This document shows, in pieces, positions 17,100 through 24,723 of a DNA stretch of 64,000 bases. The notes beneath the pieces were generated by a model. That model searched no databases. It was given only the letters and a program-made list of their open reading frames with translations, and was not told where the DNA came from. The position numbers and the translations under genes were made by a program. The stretch spans positions 1,302,001 to 1,366,000 of the forward strand of contig NZ_PDIZ01000001.1 in assembly GCF_002563635.1 (NCBI RefSeq), read 5' to 3'. The stretch is from Bacillus sp. es.036. Lineage in GTDB: Bacteria > Bacillota > Bacilli > Bacillales > Guptibacillaceae. Every line of letters begins with the position of its first letter. The first letter of the stretch is position 1.

Positions 17100-17657
17100 T
17101 TGATTCATATCGAAAAAAAGAAGGTTATTTTAAGAGAAGCAACATGGGAAGATATCAATACTTTATACTATTGGAAGTATGAAGAGAAAAATCAGGAAGC
17201 AAAAAAATGGAATGGTCCATATATTTTAGAAAAAAAGCTGTCGAGAATAGAGTATCGAAAAGAATGGCAAAGCCAATCGGATATTTATCCAGGTGTCCCA
17301 GATACCCTTGTTATTGAAGCTGATCATGAAGTGATTGGAACGGTTGGCTCCTATTGGGTTGATAAGTACACGAACTGGCTTGAAACAGGTATTGTAATCT
17401 ACAACCCTCTCTTTTGGAATGGAGGATACGGTTATGAAGCGTATAAAGAATGGATAAACTTTCTTTTTCGTTCTACTGATCTTCACCGAATTGGGATGTC
17501 TACATGGTCTGGAAACATACGAATGATGAAAGTAGCAAGTAAAGTTGGTATGAAAGAAGAAGCTAGAATTAGAGAGGCTAGAATGGTAGAAGGCATCTAC
17601 TATGATGCGATTAAGATGGGCATTTTACGCAAGGAATGGGAAATGACGCACGATTAA
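17100..17657 (+). CDS. GNAT N-acetyltransferase, RimJ/RimL type
   Basis: A 185-residue acetyl-CoA-dependent acetyltransferase. The GNAT fold is seen as the REATWEDINTLYYW start, central VIGTVGSYWVD strands, the acetyl-CoA loop GYGYEAYKEW, then LHRIGMSTWSGNIRMMKVASKVGM and EARIREARMVEG, a pattern shared by RimJ/RimL-like enzymes. TTG at 17100 is chosen over TTG at 17094 because AAAGGGAGA ends 8 bases before it. The acceptor substrate is unknown. Confidence 0.82.
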   Translation: MIHIEKKKVILREATWEDINTLYYWKYEEKNQEAKKWNGPYILEKKLSRIEYRKEWQSQSDIYPGVPDTLVIEADHEVIGTVGSYWVDKYTNWLETGIVIYNPLFWNGGYGYEAYKEWINFLFRSTDLHRIGMSTWSGNIRMMKVASKVGMKEEARIREARMVEGIYYDAIKMGILRKEWEMTHD

Positions 17658-17687
17658 AAAGCTTGAATTGAAAATATGGAGGATATG

Positions 17688-18614
17688 ATGAAGAAATTAA
17701 CTTATACACGTTTACTAAATGAAACGATTTCTATATACGAAAAGAAAGGTAGTTTGGAAGCTTATCAATTTATGAAAGAAAATGCTGAGAAGGTAGATGG
17801 GAACGAAGCACAGCTCTACAACTTTCAATATGCGCTTGCTGCAGCATCAGACCTTAAAGAAGAGGCACTAGGAATCATGAAGGAAGCGATCCTCGATCAT
17901 GGGTACTGGTATGAATATGCATATTTACAAGAAGACGAAGATTTGAATTCCCTCCGTTCATTTAAAGAGTTTCAGGAACTGGTTGAACTTTGTAAGAGAA
18001 GAGAAGAAGATGCAAAGAAGCAAGCAAAGCCCAAGTTAACAATTCTCAGTGAAGGTCAAAATCAACCTATTCTGATGGCGTTACATGGCGATCAAGAAAA
18101 TGCCAAGATGACCTCATCCGTATGGAACCGTCCCGCGACACAAGGTTATACGCTTGCTTTTCCACAATCCTCTCAAATTCAGTTCTCAGATGCTTATGAA
18201 TGGGAAGATTTACAAAAAGGTGTGCAGGAAATAAAAGAACATGTTAAAGAAATTTCTTCTCACGACTCATTTTTAATTGGAGGCTTTTCCGCTGGATGTC
18301 GCGTTGCACTTAAAGCGATGATGGAAGGACGCGTATCAGTAGATGGATTTGTTTTTGTCGCTCCATGGCTTCCTGAAATTGATGAGTGGAAAGAAGCGAT
18401 GACTTCATTACAAAATACGAATATAAGCGGTTATATCATTTGTGGGGATCAAGACGATGATTGTTTGGAAGGCTCAAAAGCTTTATCAGCCATATTAGAG
18501 GAAAAAGGTATTGCACATGAATTGAAAGTCGTAAAGGGGCTGGATCATGAATACCCGGAAGCGTTTAATGAATCGCTACAGCGCGCTTTGAACTTTCTTA
18601 ACAAACGAAAGTAA
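17688..18614 (+). CDS. Alpha/beta hydrolase with N-terminal helical domain
   Basis: A protein of about 308 residues in two parts. Residues 1-110 are helical, acidic and TPR-like (YEKKGSLEAYQFMKENAEK, then a YEYAYLQEDEDLNSLR block). Residues 125-308 form a phospholipase/carboxylesterase-type alpha/beta hydrolase with LMALHGDQ, nucleophile GGFSAGCR, acid in ICGDQDDD and His in GLDHEYP. TGGAGG lies just before the ATGATG at 17685-17690, which excludes the in-frame ATG at 17676. No signal peptide. Likely a cytoplasmic esterase of unknown substrate. Confidence 0.8.
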   Translation: MKKLTYTRLLNETISIYEKKGSLEAYQFMKENAEKVDGNEAQLYNFQYALAAASDLKEEALGIMKEAILDHGYWYEYAYLQEDEDLNSLRSFKEFQELVELCKRREEDAKKQAKPKLTILSEGQNQPILMALHGDQENAKMTSSVWNRPATQGYTLAFPQSSQIQFSDAYEWEDLQKGVQEIKEHVKEISSHDSFLIGGFSAGCRVALKAMMEGRVSVDGFVFVAPWLPEIDEWKEAMTSLQNTNISGYIICGDQDDDCLEGSKALSAILEEKGIAHELKVVKGLDHEYPEAFNESLQRALNFLNKRK

Positions 18615-18712
18615 GGATATTTTTCACTTCACTTAAAAATGAGATTGATTTTAATGGTGAACTCACTCTATTACTTTCTGAAATTAGTTAGCGATTGAGA
18701 GGAGAGTCTTTA

Positions 18713-18859
18713 GTGAGAGAACGGATTGGGTCTTGTACACAATGTAAAAAATCAATTTATTGTTTGGATGGTTTTTTGGATGGTGTTATAGCTGAGAATC
18801 AAAAGCTATACTGCTTTCCGTGTTATGAGAGATCAGAATTTGAAGCATCTAAAACCTAG
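18713..18859 (+). CDS. Small Cys-rich (zinc-ribbon-like) protein
   Basis: A 48-residue protein starting at GTG 18713 with GAGAGGAGAG 8 bases upstream. It contains CTQC at residues 8-11, a further Cys at 17 and CFPC at 34-37, the pattern of a small zinc ribbon. No family is recognised. It lies between a hydrolase gene and an ATPase gene on the same strand, with about 55 bp to the latter, so it could be co-transcribed. The strong ribosome site and paired CxxC motifs make it a real gene rather than noise. Confidence 0.65.
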   Translation: MRERIGSCTQCKKSIYCLDGFLDGVIAENQKLYCFPCYERSEFEASKT

Positions 18860-18915
18860 ATGGGGAGTGGGGTAGGTTTAGTAGTGAGGTAGTCTTACAT
18901 AAGGGGGAAAGAAAA

Positions 18916-19665
18916 GTGAGATTGTCGGAGGAAACGCAATATGTTAGAAGTATCTGTTTAGGACAAAGAGAATCGAATGAATTCCCCTTTTCTTTACCAG
19001 CCGTCCAATCACTTCAAGAAAGACTTTCTTTTCATCCGAATGTGACATACATTGTTGGTGAGAATGGCATGGGGAAATCGACGTTACTTGAAGGGATTGC
19101 AGGGGCGCTAGGCATAAATCCAGAAGGCGGAACAAAGAATTTTAATTTTTCTAGTTATGACTCCCATTCTAATTTACATGATTTCCTAAAGGTAACGAAA
19201 GGCGTACATAGACCAAATGATTTGTTTTTTTTTCGTGCAGAGACTTATTACAACCTTGCAACAAATATTGAAGAGCTCGATCGGGGAGGATTTGGTCCAA
19301 AAATCATTGATTCGTACGGTGGTCAATCGCTTCATGAACAATCACATGGGGAATCATTCTTTGCCACATTTATGTATCGGTTTAAGGGTGAAGGATTGTA
19401 TATTTTAGATGAACCTGAAGCGGCACTTTCCCCAATCAGGCAGCTTTCAATGTTAACCAGAATACATGAGCTCGTTCAAGAAGGTTCACAACTCATTATT
19501 TCAACCCATTCACCAATATTAATGAGCTATCCTTATGCCAAAATTCTTCAGTTAACTGATAAAGGTATGTGTGATGTTACTTTAGAAGAAACCGATCATT
19601 ACGTAACAATGAAGCAGTTTTTTGACGACAAGGATCGTCTTTTGCATCATTTGCTTAACGGATAA
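18916..19665 (+). CDS. AAA-type predicted ATPase (COG3910-like, ABC-ATPase fold)
   Basis: A 249-residue stand-alone ATPase. Walker A is VGENGMGKST near residue 47, Walker B is LYILDEPEAALSP and the switch histidine lies in IISTHSPILMSYP. SHGESFFATF is in place of the ABC signature. The short inserted lid and the DEPEAALS variant are typical of the AAA_21/OLD-like group of predicted ATPases, not transporters. No nuclease domain is fused and no companion toxin or nuclease gene follows. GTG at 18916 follows AAGGGGGAA. Role unknown. Confidence 0.8.
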   Translation: MRLSEETQYVRSICLGQRESNEFPFSLPAVQSLQERLSFHPNVTYIVGENGMGKSTLLEGIAGALGINPEGGTKNFNFSSYDSHSNLHDFLKVTKGVHRPNDLFFFRAETYYNLATNIEELDRGGFGPKIIDSYGGQSLHEQSHGESFFATFMYRFKGEGLYILDEPEAALSPIRQLSMLTRIHELVQEGSQLIISTHSPILMSYPYAKILQLTDKGMCDVTLEETDHYVTMKQFFDDKDRLLHHLLNG

Positions 19666-19757
19666 AGAAGTGGAACCAACAAGCTAAAACGAATTGAAAA
19701 CAACGAAATGAGAAGCTCAATTGAAGTCTTGTAAATGATGAAAAGGAGCGAGATGGG

Positions 19758-20297
19758 ATGTTTAGTTTACAAGTAAATGATGAATTAGCGTTGAAGTTAC
19801 TTGAAATTGACGATGCGAAAGAGCTCTTTGCGTTAGTAGATGAGTCCAGAGGATATTTACGAAAATGGCTTCCTTGGGTAGACCACATGAAGAACGAGAA
19901 GGACTATGAACCTGTTATCGAAATGTGGTTAAAACAATTTTCTTCCCATGATGGTTATCAAACGGGAATTTTGTACAATGGAAAAATAGCAGGCATGGTC
20001 GGTTTTCATGGCATCGACTGGTCAAATAAAAAAGCAAGCATCGGCTATTGGTTAGCAGAAAACTTTCAAGGAAACGGTATAATGACAACTGCTGTGAAGG
20101 GAATCATTGACCAGGTGTTTCACGAGTATGGATTGAATCGCGTTGAAATTCAATGTGGGATTGAAAATAAGAAAAGTAGAGCAATTCCTGAACGCCTTGG
20201 TTTTAAACAAGAAGGAGTTATTCGAGATGCCGAATATTTGTACGACCATTTCCATGACATCATCCTATATAGTCTCTTATCGAGAGAATGGAAGTAA
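19758..20297 (+). CDS. GNAT N-acetyltransferase, YdaF/RimL type
   Basis: A 179-residue acetyltransferase similar in length and pattern to B. subtilis YdaF, a RimL-like ribosomal-protein acetyltransferase paralogue. Family blocks: LRKWLPWVD, IAGMVGFHGIDW, IGYWLAENFQGNGIMT (acetyl-CoA pyrophosphate loop), RVEIQCGIENKKSRAIPERLGF and HDIILYSLLSREW. AAAGGAGCGAG precedes the ATG at 19758. Monocistronic, followed by a terminator. Acceptor unknown. Confidence 0.85.
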   Translation: MFSLQVNDELALKLLEIDDAKELFALVDESRGYLRKWLPWVDHMKNEKDYEPVIEMWLKQFSSHDGYQTGILYNGKIAGMVGFHGIDWSNKKASIGYWLAENFQGNGIMTTAVKGIIDQVFHEYGLNRVEIQCGIENKKSRAIPERLGFKQEGVIRDAEYLYDHFHDIILYSLLSREWK

Positions 20298-20344
20298 CTT
20301 AACTGTTGGCGGGGTACATTAATAACTAGAAACTTAAAGCGTAA

Positions 20345-20380
20345 TAAAAGGAATGCCATTCTTAATGGCTTCCTTTTTTT
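20345..20380 (+). terminator. Rho-independent terminator after GNAT gene
   Basis: AAAGGAATGCCATT and AATGGCTTCCTTTTT form an imperfect stem followed by a T run. Confidence 0.8.
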
Positions 20381-20429
20381 AGTATGCAAACCTAAGAACA
20401 ATAATAAAATCGTTATAAAGAATAAAAAG

Positions 20430-20471
20430 TTATTGTTTTACGATAAATATTGTTTTACAATAAAACAATAA
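20430..20471 (+). promoter_or_regulatory. Tandem 17-bp operator upstream of yoaS-yozG
   Basis: TTATTGTTTTACGATAA (20430-20446) is followed directly by ATATTGTTTTACAATAA (20447-20463), two near-identical 17-mers. The second also forms a perfect inverted repeat with downstream sequence (TATTGTTTTA at 20448-20457 and TAAAACAATA at 20461-20470, 3-nt spacer). It ends 18 bp before the yoaS start. It probably binds the Xre-type regulator encoded two genes on. Confidence 0.7.
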
Positions 20472-20489
20472 CGAAGCGAGGTGCTAACG

Positions 20490-20969
20490 ATGAATCGAGG
20501 ATCTACCTATTTTTTAAGATCAGTTGTTCTTCTGCTTGGAACTTCAGTTCTATTATTATGTATATTTGGCTTACCGTGGATCGCTAAAGAAGCATCAGGA
20601 AATGCAGAGTTTGCTTCTCTGATCTATCCTGTCTTAATAGGAATGTACATAGCAGCTATCCCGTTTTTTATAGCATTATTTCAGGCATTGAGACTTTTAC
20701 GCTTAATTGATAAAGACAATGCGTTCTCGGTATTTTCTGTCAATGCTTTAAGGGTGATCAAATTCTGTGCGGTGGCGATAAGTGTTGTCTATATAGTGGT
20801 TATGCCGTTTTTCTATTTCATCGGAGAGAAAGACGATGCGCCAGGAGTGATTTTAATTGGGCTCGTATTTATTTTTGCTTCACTTGTGATTGCTGTATTT
20901 ACAGCAGTTCTTCAAAAATTATTAAAGAGTGCCATTGAGATTAAATCTGAAAATGATTTAACGGTTTGA
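20490..20969 (+). CDS. yoaS: DUF2975 membrane protein (YoaS-like)
   Basis: A 159-residue integral membrane protein with four hydrophobic helices (about 8-30, 45-68, 88-112 and 120-145) and a short charged tail, matching DUF2975. The block LRLLRLIDKDNAFSVFSVNALRVIKFCA is the typical core of this family. It is paired with a small Xre regulator 10 bp downstream, the usual arrangement of DUF2975 genes and the order of yoaS-yozG in B. subtilis. The ATG at 20490 follows GCGAGGTG. Function of the family is not established. Confidence 0.85.
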   Translation: MNRGSTYFLRSVVLLLGTSVLLLCIFGLPWIAKEASGNAEFASLIYPVLIGMYIAAIPFFIALFQALRLLRLIDKDNAFSVFSVNALRVIKFCAVAISVVYIVVMPFFYFIGEKDDAPGVILIGLVFIFASLVIAVFTAVLQKLLKSAIEIKSENDLTV

Positions 20970-20979
20970 GGTGAATAAC

Positions 20980-21204
20980 ATGGCAATTATTATTAATATT
21001 GATGTAATGCTGGCTAAAAGAAAAATGAGCGTAACCGAACTTTCAGGAAAAGTGGGGATCACAATGGCGAACCTATCGATATTGAAAAATGGGAAAGCTA
21101 AGGCGGTTCGTTTTTCCACATTAGAGGCGATTTGTAAAGCGTTAGACTGCCAGCCAGGAGACATTTTGGAATATAAGAATGAAGAAGATGCCGATGATTT
21201 ATAA
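20980..21204 (+). CDS. yozG: Xre/Cro-type helix-turn-helix regulator (YozG-like)
   Basis: A 74-residue single-domain regulator: MLAKRKMSVTELSGKVGITMANLSILKNGKAKAVRFSTLEAICKALDCQPGDILEY is a textbook Cro/CI helix-turn-helix of the YozG subgroup (residues about 9-66), quoted here only by span and pattern: TELSGKVGIT, then LSILKNGK as recognition helix. GAGGTG precedes the ATG. It most likely represses its own cassette through the tandem 17-bp repeat before yoaS. Confidence 0.88.
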   Translation: MAIIINIDVMLAKRKMSVTELSGKVGITMANLSILKNGKAKAVRFSTLEAICKALDCQPGDILEYKNEEDADDL

Positions 21205-21225
21205 TCTTAAGTTGGATTGTAGACG

Positions 21226-22044
21226 ATGAAAGCAATGAAACAACTCGGTCATTTTGGTATGGAACAAGCGCTATCTTGTTTGTTTCCTGTTGTTATCTTC
21301 GCTTCTTTAGCCGCCACACAAATTATTTCATTACCTTTCCTACCACGTTATGATTGGCTGCTTATTATTTGCCTTTTTATGCAGTGGGGGATGGTACGCT
21401 CAGGTCTTGAAACGCTCGATGAGCTAAAGGTGATTACATTGTTTCATATCATCGGGCTAGCGCTTGAGCTCTTTAAAGTGCATATGGGTTCCTGGTCATA
21501 CCCTGACGAGGGCTATACCAAAGTACTAGGAGTTCCTTTGTATAGTGGCTTTATGTACGCAAGTGTCGCAAGTTATCTTTGTCAGGCGTGGAGGAGGTTG
21601 CATGTTCAGCTCATCAACTGGCCGTCAAATTGGATTGTTATCCCTTTATCAGCTAGCATTTATTTAAATTTTTTTACTCATCATTATTGGATTGATGTCC
21701 GCTGGTGGTTATCTGGTCTCGTGATCATCGTATTCTGGAAATCATGGGTTACATACGAGGTTAACCGGAGTCAGTACCGTATGCCAATTGCTCTTTCTTT
21801 TGTTCTAATCGGTTTTTTTATATGGATTGCAGAAAATATTGCTACCTTCTTTGGCGCCTGGGAGTATCCGAATCAAACAGAGGCATGGAGTCTCGTTCAT
21901 TTAGGTAAAGTAAGCTCTTGGCTTTTGCTTGTCATCGTGAGTTTTCTTATCGTAGCCACGTTAAAACGTGTCAAAGGAGAAAGTAGGTCCAGATGGCAAG
22001 AAAGTTTATTTGTTCGAGAGGATAGCAAGAAATTGCATGAGTGA
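21226..22044 (+). CDS. yoaT: DUF817 membrane protein (YoaT-like)
   Basis: A 272-residue protein with about eight hydrophobic helices, matching the DUF817 family of B. subtilis YoaT: LELFKVHMGSWSYPDEG, VPLYSGFMYASVASY, FFTHHYWIDVRWWL and FFGAWEYPNQTEAWSLVHLGKVSSW are its conserved Trp/Tyr/His-rich blocks. It follows yozG by 21 bp, completing a yoaS-yozG-yoaT cassette as in B. subtilis. The ribosome site is weak; ATG 21226 or 21235 could be used. Molecular function is unknown; the conserved His and acidic residues at membrane edges suggest a transporter or membrane-bound enzyme. Confidence 0.85.
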   Translation: MKAMKQLGHFGMEQALSCLFPVVIFASLAATQIISLPFLPRYDWLLIICLFMQWGMVRSGLETLDELKVITLFHIIGLALELFKVHMGSWSYPDEGYTKVLGVPLYSGFMYASVASYLCQAWRRLHVQLINWPSNWIVIPLSASIYLNFFTHHYWIDVRWWLSGLVIIVFWKSWVTYEVNRSQYRMPIALSFVLIGFFIWIAENIATFFGAWEYPNQTEAWSLVHLGKVSSWLLLVIVSFLIVATLKRVKGESRSRWQESLFVREDSKKLHE

Positions 22045-22506
22045 TTGCAGAAAGGGTAGTAGATTTTATGTTACCAAATGTTGAGTGCTTAGGTTGTAAA
22101 TTAGCCAATAAAATGGAGCCTGTTCATGTGATTTATGAAGATGCTCAGGTTTGTTGCTTTTTAGATATCGAACCTTTTAATGAAGGTCACACGTTAATCT
22201 TACCGAAGAAGCATTTCTTAGATGTCGAGGAGTTAGACCCATTAACAGCAAATGCCATTATGAAAGCTTCAATGAAAATTTCAAAAGCACTCAAGCATCT
22301 ATTCGCTCCAGATGGCATTAGTATTTGCCAAAATGGCGGTCAATTTAACGAACTTCCGAAAGAAGTCTCCCTCTTCAAGCGTGTGAAGGGCGTAGCACAA
22401 CGGTAAGGGGGAGATGAATTTCGGTTGGGGGAAAACTCGAAATTTTCTGACTCTTTGTCTCCAAATGGTATAATTAGTCTTATTACGTATGAGGGCTGAT
22501 ATAAAA

Positions 22507-22905
22507 GTGAATTTAGATAGTAATAACCATTCAGTGCTCTTGATGTATTACCATTTGGTAATGGTTGTGAAACATAGAAGGAAAGTCATTGATGATACCA
22601 TTTCAGATTATTCGAAAGAAAAGTTTGTATCCTTGGGTGAGAAATACAATATCACACTGGTCGAATGGAACCACGATTTTGACCACGTTCATATTCTCTT
22701 CAAAGCCCATCCTAATACCGAACTATCAAAGTTCATCAATGCCTATAAAAGTGCCAGCTCAAGACTGATCAAAAAAGAATTTCCTTTTGTGCGAAAGAAG
22801 CTATGGAAAGAAATGTTTTGGTCAAGAAGTTTTTGTTTGTTGATTACTGGTGGTTCGCCTATTGAGGTGGTTAAAAAATACATCGAAAATCAAGGGGTAA
22901 AGTGA
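22507..22905 (+). CDS. tnpA: IS200-type Y1 HUH transposase TnpA
   Basis: A transposase of about 132 residues. The HUH metal-binding motif is HVHILF in NHDFDHVHILFKAHP, and the catalytic tyrosine is in VVKKYIENQG near the C-terminus. YHLVMVVKHRRKVI, PNTELSKFINAYKSASSRLIK and LWKEMFWSRSFCLLITGG are the usual IS200/IS605 blocks, and nothing essential seems missing. It should cut and rejoin single-stranded element ends. The start is uncertain: GTG 22507 with GAGGG upstream, or ATG 22489. A TATAAT at 22469-22474 may be its -10. Six bases after its stop comes the ribosome site of tnpB. Confidence 0.92.
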   Translation: MNLDSNNHSVLLMYYHLVMVVKHRRKVIDDTISDYSKEKFVSLGEKYNITLVEWNHDFDHVHILFKAHPNTELSKFINAYKSASSRLIKKEFPFVRKKLWKEMFWSRSFCLLITGGSPIEVVKKYIENQGVK

Positions 22906-22916
22906 GGTGATTGGAT

Positions 22917-24029
22917 ATGGCCAAACTGAATAAAGCATACAAATTCAGAATATACCCAACTGATGAACAGTCTTTGATGATCCGTAAAACCTTTGGTTGT
23001 GTTCGCTTTGTCTACAACAAAATGTTAGCTGAACGAAAAGAAGCCTATGAAAACCTAAAAGATGATAAAGAAGCATTGAAATCCGTAAAACACCCTACCC
23101 CTGCCAAGTACAAAAAAGAGTATGAATGGCTAAAGGAAGTAGACTCACTAGCGTTGGCAAACGCACAATTAAATTTAGATAAGGCATATAAAGCCTTCTT
23201 CAAAGGGAATGCCAAGTTTCCGAAATTCAAAAGCAAGCGACACAGACAAAGCTACACAACAAATGTCGTAAACGGTAATATCGAGTTGTTGGATGGTCAT
23301 ATCAAGTTACCTAAACTAAAAAAGGTCAAAATCAAACAACATCGAGAAATTCCTTTCGTGCACAAAATCAAATCTTGCACCCTATCGATCACGGCATCAG
23401 GAAAATACTATCTTTCTATTCTGACAGAGTATGAGAAGGAAATCGAAACCAAAGAAATCAAAGAAGTAATTGGGTTAGATTTTGCGATGGATGGGTTGTT
23501 TGTTGATAGTGAGGGTGAGAAAGCCAATTACCCTAAATTTTATCGCCAAATGCTTGATAAATTAGCAAAAGAACAGCGCAAACTTTCTCGAAAAAAGAAA
23601 GGCTCTTCGAATTGGAATAAGCAACGCATCAGAGTTGCCAAAATCCAAGAGAAAGTCGCCAATCAACGTAAAAACTTTCTTCACCATACATCAAAAAAAT
23701 TAGTGACTCATTTTGACGCTGTAGTGATGGAAGATTTGGATATGAAAAGGATGTCGCAAGCATTAAAGTTTGGAAAAAGTGTTACTGATAATGGTTGGGG
23801 AATGTTCACCTCTTTCTTACAATACAAACTAAACGAACAAGGGAAACAACTTATCAAAATAGATAAATGGTTCCCATCCACAAAAACTTGTTCGAAATGT
23901 GGTTCGGTAAAAGAAATCAAACTATCAGAGCGAACTTATCAGTGCACTTGTGGTCTAAATATCGATAGAGATTACAATTCAGCACTTAATATCAAAAAAG
24001 AAGGCATTCGCTTATTAGCAAGTGCCTAA
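22917..24029 (+). CDS. tnpB: RNA-guided nuclease TnpB
   Basis: A 370-residue TnpB of the IS605 type. Domain order: N-terminal helix-turn-helix (YKFRIYPTDEQSLMIRKTFG), wedge region, and a split RuvC domain with catalytic Asp in GLDFAMDG, Glu in VVMEDLDM and Asp in DRDYNSALNI. A zinc finger (CSKCG ... CTCG) sits between the last two motifs. All three acidic residues are present, so it is probably active. TnpB is known to cut DNA next to the transposon target motif, guided by an RNA from the element's right end. ATG 22917 follows GAGGTGA. Confidence 0.94.
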   Translation: MAKLNKAYKFRIYPTDEQSLMIRKTFGCVRFVYNKMLAERKEAYENLKDDKEALKSVKHPTPAKYKKEYEWLKEVDSLALANAQLNLDKAYKAFFKGNAKFPKFKSKRHRQSYTTNVVNGNIELLDGHIKLPKLKKVKIKQHREIPFVHKIKSCTLSITASGKYYLSILTEYEKEIETKEIKEVIGLDFAMDGLFVDSEGEKANYPKFYRQMLDKLAKEQRKLSRKKKGSSNWNKQRIRVAKIQEKVANQRKNFLHHTSKKLVTHFDAVVMEDLDMKRMSQALKFGKSVTDNGWGMFTSFLQYKLNEQGKQLIKIDKWFPSTKTCSKCGSVKEIKLSERTYQCTCGLNIDRDYNSALNIKKEGIRLLASA

Positions 24030-24159
24030 TCAAAAGATAAACTTTTGGAACAAGAGGGTTAGCTTGGTCAATTTCGTCAGCTGATAAGAGTGGCGATTAC
24101 CCAAGAAGCCCCCACTTCAAGCAACTCGTAAGGGTGGTAAGTGGTGGGAGTAGTTCACC
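24030..24159 (+). ncRNA. Candidate omega/reRNA scaffold at IS right end
   Basis: The 130 bp after the tnpB stop hold the structured right end, including a 9-10 bp stem with one bulge (24109-24117 with 24139-24148) and the terminal TTCAC(C). In studied IS605 elements the TnpB guide RNA overlaps the tnpB end and right end, with the guide read from flanking host DNA; here it would begin with (C)GATTTAGGTCATTATC. Inferred from family knowledge; the transcript is not visible as such. Confidence 0.55.
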
Positions 24160-24340
24160 GATTTAGGTCATTATCATATGCATTTGATTCCAAGGTTTCC
24201 TGGTCAACCATTTTATAACGAAGCAGAAATTGACAATACCAGGGAGAAGCAGAACCTTAAAGAAACAAGGACTAATTTAATCAAGCAATTACATGTTAAT
24301 CAGTGGAGAGATTGAAAGAGATGTGGGATTGTATAAGAGG

Positions 24341-24380
24341 AAAAAGCTATCATATGACTCTGTCATGGATGGCTTTTTTT
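24341..24380 (+). terminator. Terminator after the HIT gene remnant
   Basis: AAAAAGCTATCAT and ATGGATGGCTTTTTTT form a stem with G-U pairs and a long T run. It is the original terminator of the HIT transcription unit. Confidence 0.75.
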
Positions 24381-24417
24381 CATCAAGTGGGCTACATGCT
24401 GGAATAGGGAGGGGATT

Positions 24418-24693
24418 ATGATTAAAGCGAAAGCAAGTTTAAGTGTAAAGCTAGCATTGATTTTGCAAATCATATGGTATTTCATGTTTTTTACTAATTT
24501 TATTGGAGTTATGGGTTCTCGGAGTTCGTTACTACAAAATATTATATGGCTTGGAATACCGTTGGTTGGAATAATTACTTCTTTAATTTATTTATTGAAA
24601 TTTAGTTTTACAAGGGTTGCGCTTACTACTCTTACCTTATCACTACCGATTTGTCTATTATGGATATTAATTTCTGGTATAAGTAAAATGTGA
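24418..24693 (+). CDS. Small hydrophobic membrane protein
   Basis: A 91-residue protein with three predicted membrane helices (about 10-30, 40-60 and 65-88) and a positively charged first residues segment. AGGGAGGGG lies 5 bases before the ATG at 24418. No family is recognised. It is followed after 30 bp by another small membrane protein of similar character, so both may form one unit. No residues suggest enzymatic activity. Confidence 0.65.
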   Translation: MIKAKASLSVKLALILQIIWYFMFFTNFIGVMGSRSSLLQNIIWLGIPLVGIITSLIYLLKFSFTRVALTTLTLSLPICLLWILISGISKM

Positions 24694-24723
24694 TTTTTTA
24701 TAAATTTTGAGGAGCCGAGAGAA

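Larger units (their letters stand above)
22350..24159 (+). mobile_element. IS200/IS605-family insertion sequence (TnpA + TnpB), complete
   Basis: The ends are fixed by reconstruction of the HIT gene: host sequence reads TTTAAC up to 22349 and continues with GATTTAGG at 24160, with no target duplication, as expected for single-strand IS605 transposition. One C is ambiguous, so the element may run 22349-24158 with target TTTAA. It carries a Y1 transposase gene and a tnpB in the same direction. The left end (22350-22488) contains small stem candidates such as CTTCA/TGAAG at about 22372-22387. The right end has a strong hairpin (CCCCCACTT at 24109-24117 with AAGTGGTGGG at 24139-24148) and finishes in TTCAC(C). 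Confidence 0.93.
22068..24315 (+). pseudogene. HIT-family hydrolase gene disrupted by IS200/IS605 element
   Basis: The 5' part (22068-22349) encodes 94 residues of a HIT-domain protein: CLGCKLANKMEPVHVIYED, CFLDIEPFNEGHTLILPKKH and ICQNGGQFN. The frame then enters the insertion and stops at 22406. The missing end resumes in frame at 24160 with DLGHYHMHLIPRF, the histidine triad itself, and runs to a stop at 24313-24315. Joining both parts gives an intact protein of about 145 residues, the usual HIT length. The gene lost its catalytic triad, so it is inactive unless the element excises. HIT proteins hydrolyse nucleotide phosphoramidates or dinucleoside polyphosphates. ATG 22068 has AAAGGGTAG upstream; a GTG at 22041 is the alternative. 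Confidence 0.92.

Noticed and set aside
18916-19665. Antiphage defence ATPase (OLD/Gabija-like)
   Set aside because: No nuclease domain, no partner helicase or nuclease gene, and neighbours are housekeeping-like; nothing supports a defence island.
22489-22506. ATG 22489 as certain start of TnpA
   Set aside because: Start left open; GAGGG lies between it and GTG 22507, and the family N-terminus fits the later start better.
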